Assembly: GCF_036373705.1 (NCBI RefSeq) | Contig: NC_089868.1 | Coordinates: forward strand, 16,350,520 to 16,414,519 | DNA from: Amia ocellicauda | Taxonomy: Eukaryota > Chordata > Actinopteri > Amiiformes > Amiidae | DNA: 64,000 nucleotides | Reading direction: 5' to 3' | In this document: in pieces, positions 1 to 13,100 of the stretch | Position numbering within the stretch: position 1 is the stretch's first letter | How the letters are laid out: every line of letters starts with the position of its first letter | Program-made: the position numbers and the translations under genes | The notes under the pieces: model-generated | Database searches by the model: none | What the model saw: the letters and a program-made list of their open reading frames with translations, nothing else | What the model was told of the DNA's origin: nothing

Positions 1-1140
1 AAAAGGGAAGCAAGCCAGTAAATTTAATATCTACATTACTGTAAATATGCACACTTAGTTTACTGAACCAAATTTGTTTTGATTTGACAGAGGATTTTCT
101 AAGTGATAACTCCTTTTAGTTAGCCCAAACTATTTTTATAGCTATGAAATTGTCCCCTGCTGTGACAGTAATTAGCACTTCAAAGGCAATATGCTTTGCT
201 TTGGTTTTCATAAATTTATCTGCACTTACAGTTTTATTTCATGTAAGTACTCCAATCTCTCGGTTGACAGGCCCATTTGTATGTTCCGCTTGGTTATTCA
301 TGTGCAATTCTGATGGCAACCAACCTGCAATATGGAGAAGTGTCACAGCGTCTTCCACTGAATGAATCTGAGAATCACACAGAATGCAGTTTTATTACAA
401 GATTACTGAAGGGTGTAACTGCATTGTAGTCTCACACAAGTTTGTTTACCTAGAGAAGTAGTTTCAGGGGAGTCTTTGTCACTTTGCATTAGTTTAGTCT
501 GGACTGTCATCAGAACTTTTGACTGTTTAGATTAAACTCTTCACTAATAGCTCACTGGCTTTCCAAATGGTTTGCATGCATCTTTTGTGGTCTTTTAGAG
601 TGAGTGGGTTTTTTACGTTTTGCCATTCAAAAGCAACGCATTTCTGTGCAAAAGGCACCGTAATTATTTGACTCCAGATTAGGCCAGAAATCCCATTGCT
701 TTAGCCAGTGGTAGAAGAGATGTGGGCTGTACTACAGAACTAGGGATGGTTTATATAATCATAATCGCTATTAATGTCATAAGTATTTATATTATAATTT
801 GAACTTATTTTGTTTATTACTCATAACCTGAATAGACGCCCAAGCAAATTAATACCAATCTGTTTTCCTTTACTAAAATGGCACTTTGTGGGCTTTCGTC
901 CTTCAGGGTTTTGTTTCTTTAAATATAGGTCACACACAATTGTTTTTGTAATCTGATTACTAAGCGTTTTGGGGGGGAAATGCGTATGGACATCCTTATG
1001 TTGTTCAGATTAGTTGTGGACATCTTCATTGTGCATTACGACAGTTCACGGTATTGACGGCTGCTGATGCTGCCGGCCCCGCTGCAGGCTGTGGTTTCAT
1101 GGAGCTCGACCCCTGACCCTTTGTTCTTTGTCTCCCTCAG
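1..1140 (+). other. ssbp3: SSBP3 intron (3' part)
   Basis: This stretch ends in a polypyrimidine-AG acceptor at 1139-1140, directly before the first SSBP3 exon of the window. It is read as the 3' part of a long SSBP3 intron. No coding exon or recognisable repeat was found in it. The exons for the N-terminal LisH/LUFS region must lie to the left of the window. Confidence 0.75.
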
Positions 1141-4100
1141 AGTGCCGCTGCGGCCCCCAGCCCGGTGCTCGGAAACATTCCTCCCAGCGATGGGATGCCA
1201 GGGGGACCAATCCCTCCTGGGTTCTTCCAGGTAAGCGCCTGTGTTTCTCCTTACTCTCTACACCGTGGAACATAGAAAGAGGAAAGTGAACCCCAGTAGT
1301 TTGTAAAATGTTTCTCCACAACAGGCAGTTGAAAGTACTGTAAATAGTTCTGTTCTCTTTTTGTACGATTATATTTAGATCATCCAGAGCAATGTGGCAA
1401 TTTGTCTGTCATGATCTCAATTAATTTCATCGCACCGCAGTTGTAGTTGCTCATTTGTTTGCTACGCTGACCTTTCTACTGTTTCTAGCCTTCCAAGAAC
1501 TTAGAGCAGCAGTCTGAAGATCCGTCTTGTGGTGCAAATCCAGTGAAATGGAGATTAGTGTCTGGCCATAGCACGCTGGCCTGGCTGCTCTGAGTAATGT
1601 CACCCTCAGGTGAAAGAGGGGACAGGGCCAAGGACAGAGGAGTGCCAGAGGCAAGAGTACCAATATGCTGGGAGGATGTTTTCAGTGCAGGCTTGAATAG
1701 CTCACATCGGGAGGACGTTCGTAAGCCGTTATACATCACCCTCGCACGCAAAACAGAAGAACGAAGGGCTGCAGGATTCACAGGAAGCTTTGACACTTGA
1801 TGGCTTGTGTTGGTATCTTTCACTCGGGCTCTGTGGGGAGGCAGAGAGGGTCCTGCTGTTGCGAGGCTGTGGAAAAAAGGGAAGCAAGAGATGCTCAGAA
1901 GGCAGCTCTCTGTATGAAGGACTCTTTGCCAAAAAGATTCAACTTTATTCCGATTTTTGCCTTTTATAAATGATTTGCACTAGGGGATGTGGAGGTCTTA
2001 CTTGCACCGATGAAATGGAAAGTTGCACATAAATCAATGTCTACCTCAGTGTTTAGCCATGCATCAGCAGTTAGTGTGAAATATGTTCAATAACAAAGCC
2101 GAGGAGGCGTGTGTGGGGCTGCACTGCCCTCTAGTGTTGGACTGTCACAGCAGAGAATTGCTCTTTTTCCTCCGGGCATCTGTATGGTCTGTAGACCATG
2201 GTATTGAGGCATTGTCTGACAGGACTGGAATTCTTTATATAATACAATTTGCTAAATTGATGCCCCACAAAAGGAGCTGATTTTCCCTGCTTTTGGAGAT
2301 CTAATTCTTGTGCTTTGTGTGGACAGAGGGGTAGAGTGTAAAAAACAATCTACAACCACATGCAATATTTTAAATTTTCTAAATGTATTATTATTGCTAC
2401 CTACACATTTTAAGAAATTACCTCAATTTTGCACCTCACTTCTAAAATACAAGAGAGGGAATATGCAGATAATATATCCAATATGGAAATAAATAGCTTG
2501 TGGTCAGACTGAGATTACAGCTGAAGGCTTTCTACTAGATTTAATTTGGGGATGTCCCGCTACCAGTGGATAATAAGACCAAGTCGGATGTAGAATCGGG
2601 TTATTCAGACCAGGAAAGTAGAAGCCTTAGGAGTGGCAATCAATAATTCTGAGAAACTCAGGACGTAATAGTGAGGTTTTCCTGCAGCTCAGTCGCTAAT
2701 ACGTTGTGGAGGTTGTGGTCTTGATATCTGAACTCTCCAAGATATCCTTAAAATCTTGCACTGAAACATAACGAGCCTCTATCTGTGTGCGGTTACATAA
2801 ACCCTCATTTTCAGATGCCCATCCCCGTGAAGCCGAACAAAATGTTTTTCACTCCGTTGTCTTGTAGAAACCAAAAGACAACGTTTCAGTGCGTACAGTG
2901 GAAGGTTAAAAGCCTAATTTAAAGTGGAATGCCCCCCCACCCCCCACGCCCCCTCTGGGGATACGAGAGGAAGTCGCCACATTTTTGTTTCAGATGCTTG
3001 TTATTGTTCCATTCTGAAAACACGGGGCTCCTCCCTGGCGGCCTAATGAGCAGAAAGAGCAGCCAGTGTTCGCAGGAATGTTTTCACGTAGAGTACATCT
3101 GCAGTTACATTATCCAGAAGTAGCTGTCATAAGCATTAGCATATCGGAATAAAGCGGCCGGGAGGACTCAAATTTATTGCTGCGTGATGCCTGCCAAAGC
3201 GATGCTTCAGAAAGATTGGAGTGTCCTGGGAGGACGAGACGGTTCCTCAGACACCAGCGTGTAAAAGATCCAGTAGCTCAAACGTGAGCACTTTCAGTCC
3301 ATTTAGGCCAGAAGTCTTTTCCTCTTTTTGAATCCATGCAACTGATTTTGTTCCTGCATTTTCCAATAAAATTAAGAGGACAGTATTTGATTTGATTAAA
3401 TATGTTGGTTTATATTGAGTTTTGTTTTGTGTGTGTTTGTCTGTTTCATTTTTATTTTATTTTTATATCCATTTTGTATACATACTTGAGTGTATGCCCT
3501 GACCTAACCAGAAAAATCTAAGAACTTAATGCACTGTAGCACTACACAGATCTAAAAAACAGGGCACAATTAAATACTTGTCTTTGTCTCTGCCATTGCA
3601 GAGTGACGCAAAATTGTAATTTCCCCTCCCCCTCTAGAAAAAAAAAAAAATTAAACCTGCTGACATGGAAATTCTTCAGCACAGCCCCGTTTCTCCACCC
3701 CTCACTCCCTCCGTATTGCACAGTATCTACATACAAGTATCCAGTGCAAATCTGAAGTTGCGTCTCCATTTCTTTTTGTTTGGCCATAAAGAACAGCTTG
3801 CCTGGATTAGGTGTAATGGATGCGGAATTAGCTGATCCCCCCCCACGAGATGTAGCATTCTGAATTGACTAATTGAAGCAAACGTGAAAATGGGATCATT
3901 CATGCTCTTGCTTTGTGCTTGCTTTTCACTAACATCTCACAACGCTTGCAGGATTTCAGCTGAGGTCAATAAATTAAGAGAGCACATTTGGGTGTATGTT
4001 TCTGTGGATTAGAGATGTATTAGAGAGGAAGGGAATCGGGGGTTTAATAGCTTTTTATTTCCCTCCTCAATGCTGTGGAGAATGTTTCAGGTTAATCAAT

Positions 4101-7100
4101 ATAACCGCCGCAGGACGGAAAATAACGAAAAACTGAAGTTTATCATCAAAGCTTATGTAGTGTTGGTGTTTTTTATTCTTGGTCTTAATAGTATGGTAAG
4201 ATTTTGTTGTAGATTTTATTTTCATTTACATGAAATATGAATACACCTCAAATACTGTGAGAAATGGGCAGCGGATTAGAGGTTTTCTTCTAATGAACAC
4301 GCCGTGTCCCTAATTGCAGGGCTTTCTTGGAATTTCAGAGGTGGATGTGTTGTGGTTTTGTTCTGAACGCGGTCTTGTTTTACAACATCGCGGTTCTTCA
4401 CAGTAGCCCATTGAGGATGTGGCACATGCTCCTCTGATTGCTTTCCCCCTTCAACTCCCATGTTTCTCCACAAATCTTTGAATTTCCGTCTCGCCACTCT
4501 GCGATCATTGTGGCTAATTCTCACCAGTACAAAGGAACTGCAGGTGCACGTGTGATTCGCTTTCAATAGTTTCCCCCTCCCTTTTTAATTTGTGTAATTT
4601 CAATTTCTCTGCTCCTGTACTGTTAATTAGGCTACCCTCTAATCAGTACTATTATCGCAGTGGTATTCATGTTTGGTGAAGCTGCTAAACAAATGCTTGC
4701 AAAATTGCTAAATGGCTAATTAATGTCTGTTAATTAAGAAAATTGCTTGTGGTAACAAACCATGCTGTAGCTGGCAGCAGTTAAGCGCTAACACTTGTTG
4801 AAGGCAGTGCACTAGCAGGTTTACAGCAGCTGTTGATGTGCTTTCCCTGCTCCTCAAGACCGGCGATGAGAGGAGATAAAGCTGTCAAAACACCCCGGCT
4901 CTCACAGGCTCCTTTCTGACTCCACTTGTAGCCCTGCTATTCATCGACAAAATTACTGCTAGACACAAGACTTTAGACCAACCATTTAGACTTCCACACT
5001 CTCAATCGCTGTACAAAGTGGTTATGACTTATGTTATAATTCATGGATTAAATTTAGTACTAGCTAGGTTATGCTTTTGTTCGTCTTGTTGTTTTCCTTA
5101 AGCACTTTGACTGCTTGAGGATGAACTGCAAAAGAGATCCTTTTTCTAATCTATTCGAACTAACAAGCTAATAGTAAAGCTAAAATAAGAACAAATAAAA
5201 AATATTGAATTTTGAAAATCATTATTGTTGAAGAGCCTGCAGTGCAGCAGTATTTCTTATTTACATGGTGCAGTTTATATCTATTGATTAATTTCACCAC
5301 TGACAGCGATTTTTATACACTGACTGTAATTCCAGGACAAATATTTGTCCCTAATGTGGTTTTATGTTAAACAAAAACAAAATATCAAATGAAAACGAAA
5401 AGACTGCATACTAAGGCAGAATTAGCCTGGATGTAAGGAATTTATAGTGTCTTACATGAAAGGAGAAAACAGTGTCACCTGCAAGTTTAATGGATACATT
5501 TTTAAAATTAATAACATGCTACTTGTACATCAGGCAGCTATGCATTTTCCTTTTAATTTCAAGGCTTCTGCTTATGATGAAAGAGGGGAAAGTAACTTCA
5601 CTTTGGTTCTACCTCTCTCCAGCCCATGTAAAGTGAAAATCCACTCTTGTGGTCTGTGTCATAAAGCTTGTGGGTGCCATAATGGCAGAGAGAAGTGGCA
5701 ACTGGATTATGTGAAAATTCGTAAAAGATTGATCTGTCCTCTCCCTTTTTATGGGCTGTGGAAAACTGAATTCAGCAATGAAATTAACCACAACAAAGTG
5801 ATTTAATTCTCACTTATTTTTTAACTCTGTGGAATGTAGCAATGTCTCTCACTCTGCCTTTTTACTGGAAAACGGCTTTGCCTTGTGGTTTGACTGACAC
5901 TCTCTCTCCCAGAGTTACCGCCTATATTTTTGCAAAGCCACTAGCGACAACACGACTCTGGCCTAGACTCCGGGCAGCTGGGAGCACGTGAGCTACAGGA
6001 CCACAATAAGAATAGCAGATACTGAAGACGCATTGCTAAGCTCCAGTTACTTTCCTGCCTTTCTTTCTCTGCCACCCTGTCAGAAATAAAATCCTCTTCT
6101 CTCCGCGCCCTGTTGCTCTGCTCTAATCCACCCTCTTGCTTTCTAACCTCATAGGGACCACCTGGCTCTCAGCCTTCACCACACGCACAACCACCACCTC
6201 ACAACCCTAACAACATGATGGGACCCCACAGCCAGGTAACGTGGGCGAGGCTTCCTGCTTGCATTCACGCTTATAGTCTGGGGGGCTTTAAAGATTCCCT
6301 CTCCTGTTTCTCAAGATGTTCGTAGAATACAGTATACTGGTCTTGGGTCATGAATCGGCACTATAAATAACCAGACCGTTTTTTTCCCCGTTTCACTTTC
6401 ATTTTATTTTTTATTTGCTTTTGCATGCATTTTTTTCGGTACAAATATAAATATTGGCTACACATTAAGGGTTTAATTGGTTCTATTACTAGCCACAATC
6501 AATCAGACTACAAACTTTAATTTTTAGAACTTCTTAATCAGTGAAGATGTTACCAGATGTGTTGATGTCAGAAGTGTAATATGGCCATCATTTTAAGTTA
6601 TTTTAAATTATTTGTGTTGAAAGTCCTGTCTTTATGGAACTAACTTTATGGTAGTTTTGTTCTTACTACACAACTACTTTTATGCCTGGCCCAGGTATGC
6701 CATGCTGCTAACAATATTTGTTAATGTGTATCACTATTCACACCATTCAAGCAAAAAATAATAAATTAGAACTGAAACTGTTTTATACACTGTCTGTCAT
6801 AGCACCGATCAGAAGACCTGTTAAAAAAAAAAAAGAAAAACAAGAATCCGTACAAAGTGACAAACTGGATGTGTATTTCAGGTTCTTACCTGTTATTCAG
6901 TTTTAGTTTTTTATATATTGTATTCCTTCTCTGATATGCATGTAGGTACTGCTTGGGAAAATAAAAAGACGTGTTCTGGGAGCAGGTGTCAATAACCAGT
7001 GCTTTGTGTTCACAGCCTTTTATGTCGCCGCGGTATGCTGGAGGCCCCCGGCCCCCCATCAGAATGGGAAACCAGGTACTGTATCAGCTTGTAAAACTGA

Positions 7101-10100
7101 AATAACACAAGATGCATGAGTGAGGACAAAGCACTGTGGAAATCAAAAGTGGTTACATCATAGCTGTCTGCAAATTTCTTTAAGTGGACTTACTGGAACA
7201 GAGAAGATAATTTATGTGCATTGAGGCGGACGGCAGTGTCATTAAAATACGATACGATTTGTTTGGCTGTGTTACTGATATTAACATTTTATTTGTTAAG
7301 ACATAGGGTGTCATATTGATAACATACTTAGTGCCTTTTTATCCAGCAATGTTTAGTAATAGCGATTTAGAATAGATAACGTAGTTCCTTGTATATTTAG
7401 GGCGTACTTCACTTCTCTGAGAAACCGTTAGAGCAGTGTTGGACTAACTCAGGTTTAATATGGGTTTGAGATGGTGCTTGGGAAGCATCGGCTGAATAGA
7501 AAATGTTTGGCAAATTGCTTAAAATTACAAAGGGTGGTCTATCTAATCCTACCTATTAGGCTGCAAAATGAGCCATCGAATGCTTAGATCAACTCCAGGG
7601 TTAAGTGACCGAGGTCATCCCTGGATTGTACCTGTATTTTTTTCCCCATCTCAACTGGGCACACAACAAAAAGAGCCTTGTTCCTCTTATTATAAACTTG
7701 ATTGACTCCAGGGTGGGTTTCTTGGGACAGTGGTATTTATCTGTAACCAAACCTAAGCTGCACTGATGTGTAAAGTGAGACCACACCAAAACAAAATGAC
7801 TCTGCTTTCTCAGCCAAAATCACAACTTCACTGAACTTAAACCAAATGCATATCAGCCACGTAAAGGAAAAATGTTTTCTTATTTCTAGAAAGAAAGCGG
7901 TCACTCCTTTTTAAATGAATGCTTTCCTGTCTGCATGTCTGTGTTCTTGATTGTGTTACATGAAGGTTTGATATAAACACCAGGGTAGATTTACACAGAG
8001 ATTCATCATCACAGAGATGTTTACACTTTTCAAAAAGTGAGAAAACTGTCAATAATACAATATTGTCACAATAATAAAGACATGATCCATTTAATTTTTC
8101 TTCAGTTTAATTTTATTTATATGGGTGTTGATTCTGTAGAGCAACACAGACCTGTGTTGTGGTAGCAGGCAGGACAGGTCCTTGGGTGGCGAGGGCTGCA
8201 GGGTCAAGCGTGTGTGTGAAGCGTGTGAGCACTGAAGAGCTGTCGGGCTGTGAGGTGATGCTGGTTTTCTGTCTCTCTCTCTCTCTGACAGCCTCCAGGC
8301 GGAGTCCCAGGTGCTCAGCCACTGCTGCCCAACACAATGGACCACACACGGCAACAAGGTGAGGTCACCTGGCCCTGCCTTGTGCTCCCATTTTCCTGCC
8401 CTCCAGAAAAATGGGCTTTTATTTTCTTTCCTTCCTGTTTGTAGCAACCATATTCAACTTATCAGTTCAGCAGCTTGCTGAAGCAGACCGTTGTATCATT
8501 AGGAATTGCTGTGGAAGTTTAAACTCACACAGGTGGGTTTGTTCATTGACTTGATTCCAGTGACTTCAAGAGACAAGCTGCTCCAGAAATACTCAGCTCT
8601 AGTAGGATAGGAGGTGAAGGGATTGGTCAGAATAACTGACATTTTTATTGCCTTTCTTATTAGAAAAGTCTACCCATTGTCATTGAGGATGTGTGTTAAC
8701 TCATCATGTTTTTTTTAGGCCATCCTAACATTGGAGGACCAATGCAGAGAATGAACCCCCCAAGAGGAATGGGCCCAATGGGTCCAGGACCCCAGGTAGG
8801 CCCTCAGCTGCTGACTGGTGTCATCCTCACATCAGTAACTCACTATGCTTGCTTTGTACTTTTTCTGCATTCTGAGGACTCTACTCCACTTGTCCACTTA
8901 GTAGTGTAAGATTGGATTTACAAAAACTGTACATGGTAGTGAGTTTTTCTCAAATTTGATCTAAATTCAGATGTCACTTAAAATATGTATCTGCAATGCC
9001 AAGACTTTTCCTTAATAGTTTTAATGTGATTGACACAATGTTCTTTGAAACTTGATCACTCTTTTTAATATTCCAACTTGGCTGTCACTCTTGACTTGCA
9101 ATGTAGCCTCTTTGAGAACCCAGCCATACGTTACAGCAACAGTGATGGCAAAGGCTTACAACAACCTAGCTGAATAAATGCTTTTAGCCATCACAGATAA
9201 GCGAATAAAACTCTGAGGATGAAGTCAAACCATTCAGAAATTGTAGCTGTTTGAATTTGCGTTGCGTTTGGCAAAATAAGTTCAATTTATATTGGTGAAT
9301 TTTCAGTTGGCGTGAACAGCTGTTGACACTTGCCTTTGTTTACATTTGCCTCTGGCAGATTACACATTACTGGTGACCGTCTCTTGGGGGAGGGGGTTGT
9401 AAATTGGTCATTAGTGTGCTTGTGTTGGAAAATCAGAATGTGACTTCTCTGTGTGGTTTCCTTTGTCTGTCCTATCTTGTCACTCCATTCTGTTTGGTGT
9501 GGGATACTTCTGCTTCTCTTCTGCTTTTTATTAACACCATCGTCGTATCATGTCCAAAAAACTTGTGATTTCTGAAATGAGTGCTAATTGTGGCTCATCA
9601 AGGTTTATGAATCCCTCTAGCCAGGGTGCATCTGTGTTGTCCACAGTGAAAAGACAGTTGACTTGTGCCCTCTTAGTTTGTTTCTGAGGGCACAACCATG
9701 TTTTTAGCCCCTGTTCATGAAATGCACCACAGGATGAACTGTTAACAGAAACACATATGTGGTACATTTGTGTGTAAGAGCTTTACATTCTTTCATGATC
9801 ATCAAAGATGTGATGACAAAATTAATCACAATTTCTAGTGAATTTTGATGTTTGTAAGACAGTGGTGTACTTGCGTTGTTAACTTAATATGGAACATTAC
9901 TAGCATACCTGCTCATAACTTGGAAATAAATAAAAAGCGCCTTTACTTTGTCAATGGGGCATCAGTTTTAATTTAATTTTGAAAAGCCCTTAATTGATCA
10001 TGGCCATCCCACCCACTCCGGTCCCCCTCCTTCTAGCCCATCATTCAAATGTTAATTGTCAAGCTTCATTCAGAAACATCTTTTCATCCCAGTACATTTC

Positions 10101-13100
10101 CCACAAAACTAACCCTCTTTTTCTCTCTTCTCTTCTCGGGTTTCTTCTCGTTATGGTAGTCTGATCCTTGGTTATCATTGCAGAACTATGGCGGCGGAAT
10201 GAGACCTCCACCCAACTCAATAGGCCCTGGCATGCCTGGAATTAACATGTAAGACGCAGTGTTGTTTTTTTTTCTTGTTCAGGGGGTGTCAAGACAAGTG
10301 TTTTCGGAGCGAGGCAGAAGATATACTTCCTTTGTTTTGCTCCCACCCATCACAGAATTGTTTTTGGGCTCTTGTTTTTGTTTTTGCGTTCTTCCTCCGG
10401 TTGATTACACTGTGCCACGATGGAGGACAAGACTAACATTGTGATTTGTTTTTGTCAATCAGGGGCCCAGGAGCAGGCAGACCATGGCCTAATCCCAACA
10501 ATGCTAATTCAGTGAGTACAGAGGAGGTTTGGAGTTACTCTCTCCGATGCTAATGTGTATTAAAGCATTCTCATTTCTGTGACTGTGCTCTCTACATCCA
10601 ATTGAATGTCTAAAGCACGAGGCAGAACCGCACCCCAGGTTTGCGCACACAGAGATTAGCTCAGAGCAGAGAGTGTAACGATCCTGGGTTTAATCCCCAC
10701 CACTGCCGAGCCTTTATGCAGGAATGTGAGGTAGTTTATAACCGTGTTGAGGAGAAGACTGCCGCTTCAACCAGAGCGTTTGGAGGTGAGCAGGAGAGCA
10801 GATTAAATCTCTTGAAAGGGAAATCTCCTGTATCATGCCAAAAAGTTTAACACAAAGGGAAAACTTTAAAAGGAAATGCCTTCATTAAACTACTCTATTT
10901 TGAAATGTTGCCTCTTAGGGGAGACTTGCCTGAATGATATAGGTGCTGTTGTGTGTCCTTATTTTACATAAAGTAATTCAATGTTTTTTTGTTTTTGAGT
11001 AGTATTTTAATGGTAAAAGTCTATTTTGAGGAAAGCTTCTGATACGCACAGATGTCGTGACACGGTTCAGTGTTCAGAAAGATCATCGAAATAATTGAAA
11101 GAAAAACCTAACCGAATGTTTCCTGTTTGTATTCAGATCCCATATTCTTCGTCATCCCCGGGCACATATGTGGTAAGATATACATTTAAATGTGTATACA
11201 TTTCTTTTTAAAGTAATTGTATACATGTCCTCCAAATCATATTACTTTGCGAAAAACATTATTTTTCTTGTCTGTTCTCTTGGCAGCGTTTCAAGGTATG
11301 CTCAGCTTTGGAAAGTGACTTTATCCCATTTGGGGAAAGGACTTACATAAGCTTGTCTGCTGCAGATACTAGAACAAAACGAGTGGCTGTGCTCCAGTTT
11401 CTTACAGTATCACAGAAACCAGTGGTACATGAGGAGAAAAACAGCATGGCTGTACACGGCACTCTTAACCCCTTCAGGTCCACAGTGGGCTTTGCTCTCA
11501 GACAAAAATCACTTAATTTTACCTCACCATGTTTTAGGAAACCAATTTCACCCATAACCGGATTTTTTAGGTTCTTTAGAACTAACGTTTTTGTTTAATT
11601 TGGATTAGTTTGTATGCAATCTTTGTAAATTATTGAAGGATTATAAAGATGTGAGAGTGGCGATCACTGCATAGGGATAGGTTGGCTTTGAGACACCTCC
11701 TCGGGTTGGGTGGCGATTGAAGCTGAGAATGATAAGAGACCTTGTAGGTAATCCTGTTCACAGTGGATTCTGCAGAGTGTCAAGAGATCAGACAGTCTTA
11801 CACCTAGAGCCACAGATTACCTCAATATCCACGGACTGAGAGGAGCCGAGGGCCAGCGTTCTGCACACGGCCTGGCCCTCGCATAACCAAGACACTGGAC
11901 AAGCTGAAATTGTTTTGGTTCATATAAACAATACCGATAATCATAAAATCACTATTGGTTTGAGATGTAAAATGTAAGCCTTTATTTTGACACCCATCCA
12001 TTTGCACACATCTGAGTGTCTCTCCTCCTTCCCTTCAGCGTAAACAGGGCAGTGTGCATAACTGTCGTGTAGCACATCAAGCGCTTTAGTGAGAGATTAG
12101 TGCTTGGCGTGGAACCAGGAGAAGGCATTGTTGCTGACAGCAGCAGGACGGCTGCCCTATTGCAGTGTGGGGAGAGCGAACCGGCAGTGATGTGTGTGTG
12201 TGTGTGTTAATCTGTTATCTGCAGGGTCCCCCTGGTGGAGGAGGTCCCCCTGGCACGCCGATCATGCCCAGTCCAGCAGGTATGGACACAGCACCCACAC
12301 GACCACTGAATCACCCTGCATCCACTACATCTGGTCCATAACTCACACTGAGATCTTAACGGCACTGTGCTCATAGGGGGAGACCATGCTCAATAAAATA
12401 AAATAAAATAAAAATGTGCCCCAGGTGGCTGTTAAGCATCCTTCTAAATCATACTTTCCACCAATATTCCCCTCCACTGGCTGAGCTCTGTTTCCCATGT
12501 TCGAAGCGATGACATCATGTGCCGTCTCGCTGGCCAGTGCTCCAGCCGAGGGGATTTCCAGTGAAGTCTCTGAGCTCCTGGCTGGGCCTGTTCACAAATA
12601 TTATTTCCAAAGACCTCCGCAGTCAGGAGCCGAGTGAGAAATAGTTGCATCCAATCCCACTGTGCGTATTTAACCCCCTACGTCAGCGTGCCCTCGGGTA
12701 CTCGTTTTAAAGATTTTTGTATTCATTCCCGCCGCCCTTATTGATCGGCGCCGAGCAAATGAAAGCAACAGACTTGTCCTCCACTGAAGAAGGACCAACA
12801 GACATGAGGATTTATGACACCCTCCCCCTTTCACAGACGCACACATTTAGAAATGAGAAACGCGCTTTGTAATGTAAACATGTATGAGTATAAAGGATTT
12901 AAGTTTATGCTACTCTCTAATGGGAGTCTGTCAAAATGTAATTAATGAACCAGACAGCGTGAGCTCTTCAAAGGAGATGAGTGCGAGGTGAGGATTCAGA
13001 TTGAGTCCACCTTTCTCAGCCTCGTTCACACACACTTTTATATTTTCAGATTCGACGAACTCCAGCGACAACCTCTACACAATGATTAATGCTGTACCAC

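Noticed and set aside
5447-5806. A 119-codon open frame in the SSBP3 intron
   Set aside because: No family resemblance, no splice context and no codon signature; a chance frame in intronic DNA.
10646-10712. tRNA-like words (TTAGCTCAG and GGGTTTAATCCCC) suggesting a tRNA gene or tRNA-derived SINE
   Set aside because: The A-box to B-box distance is too short and no cloverleaf or acceptor stem could be drawn; at best a decayed fragment.
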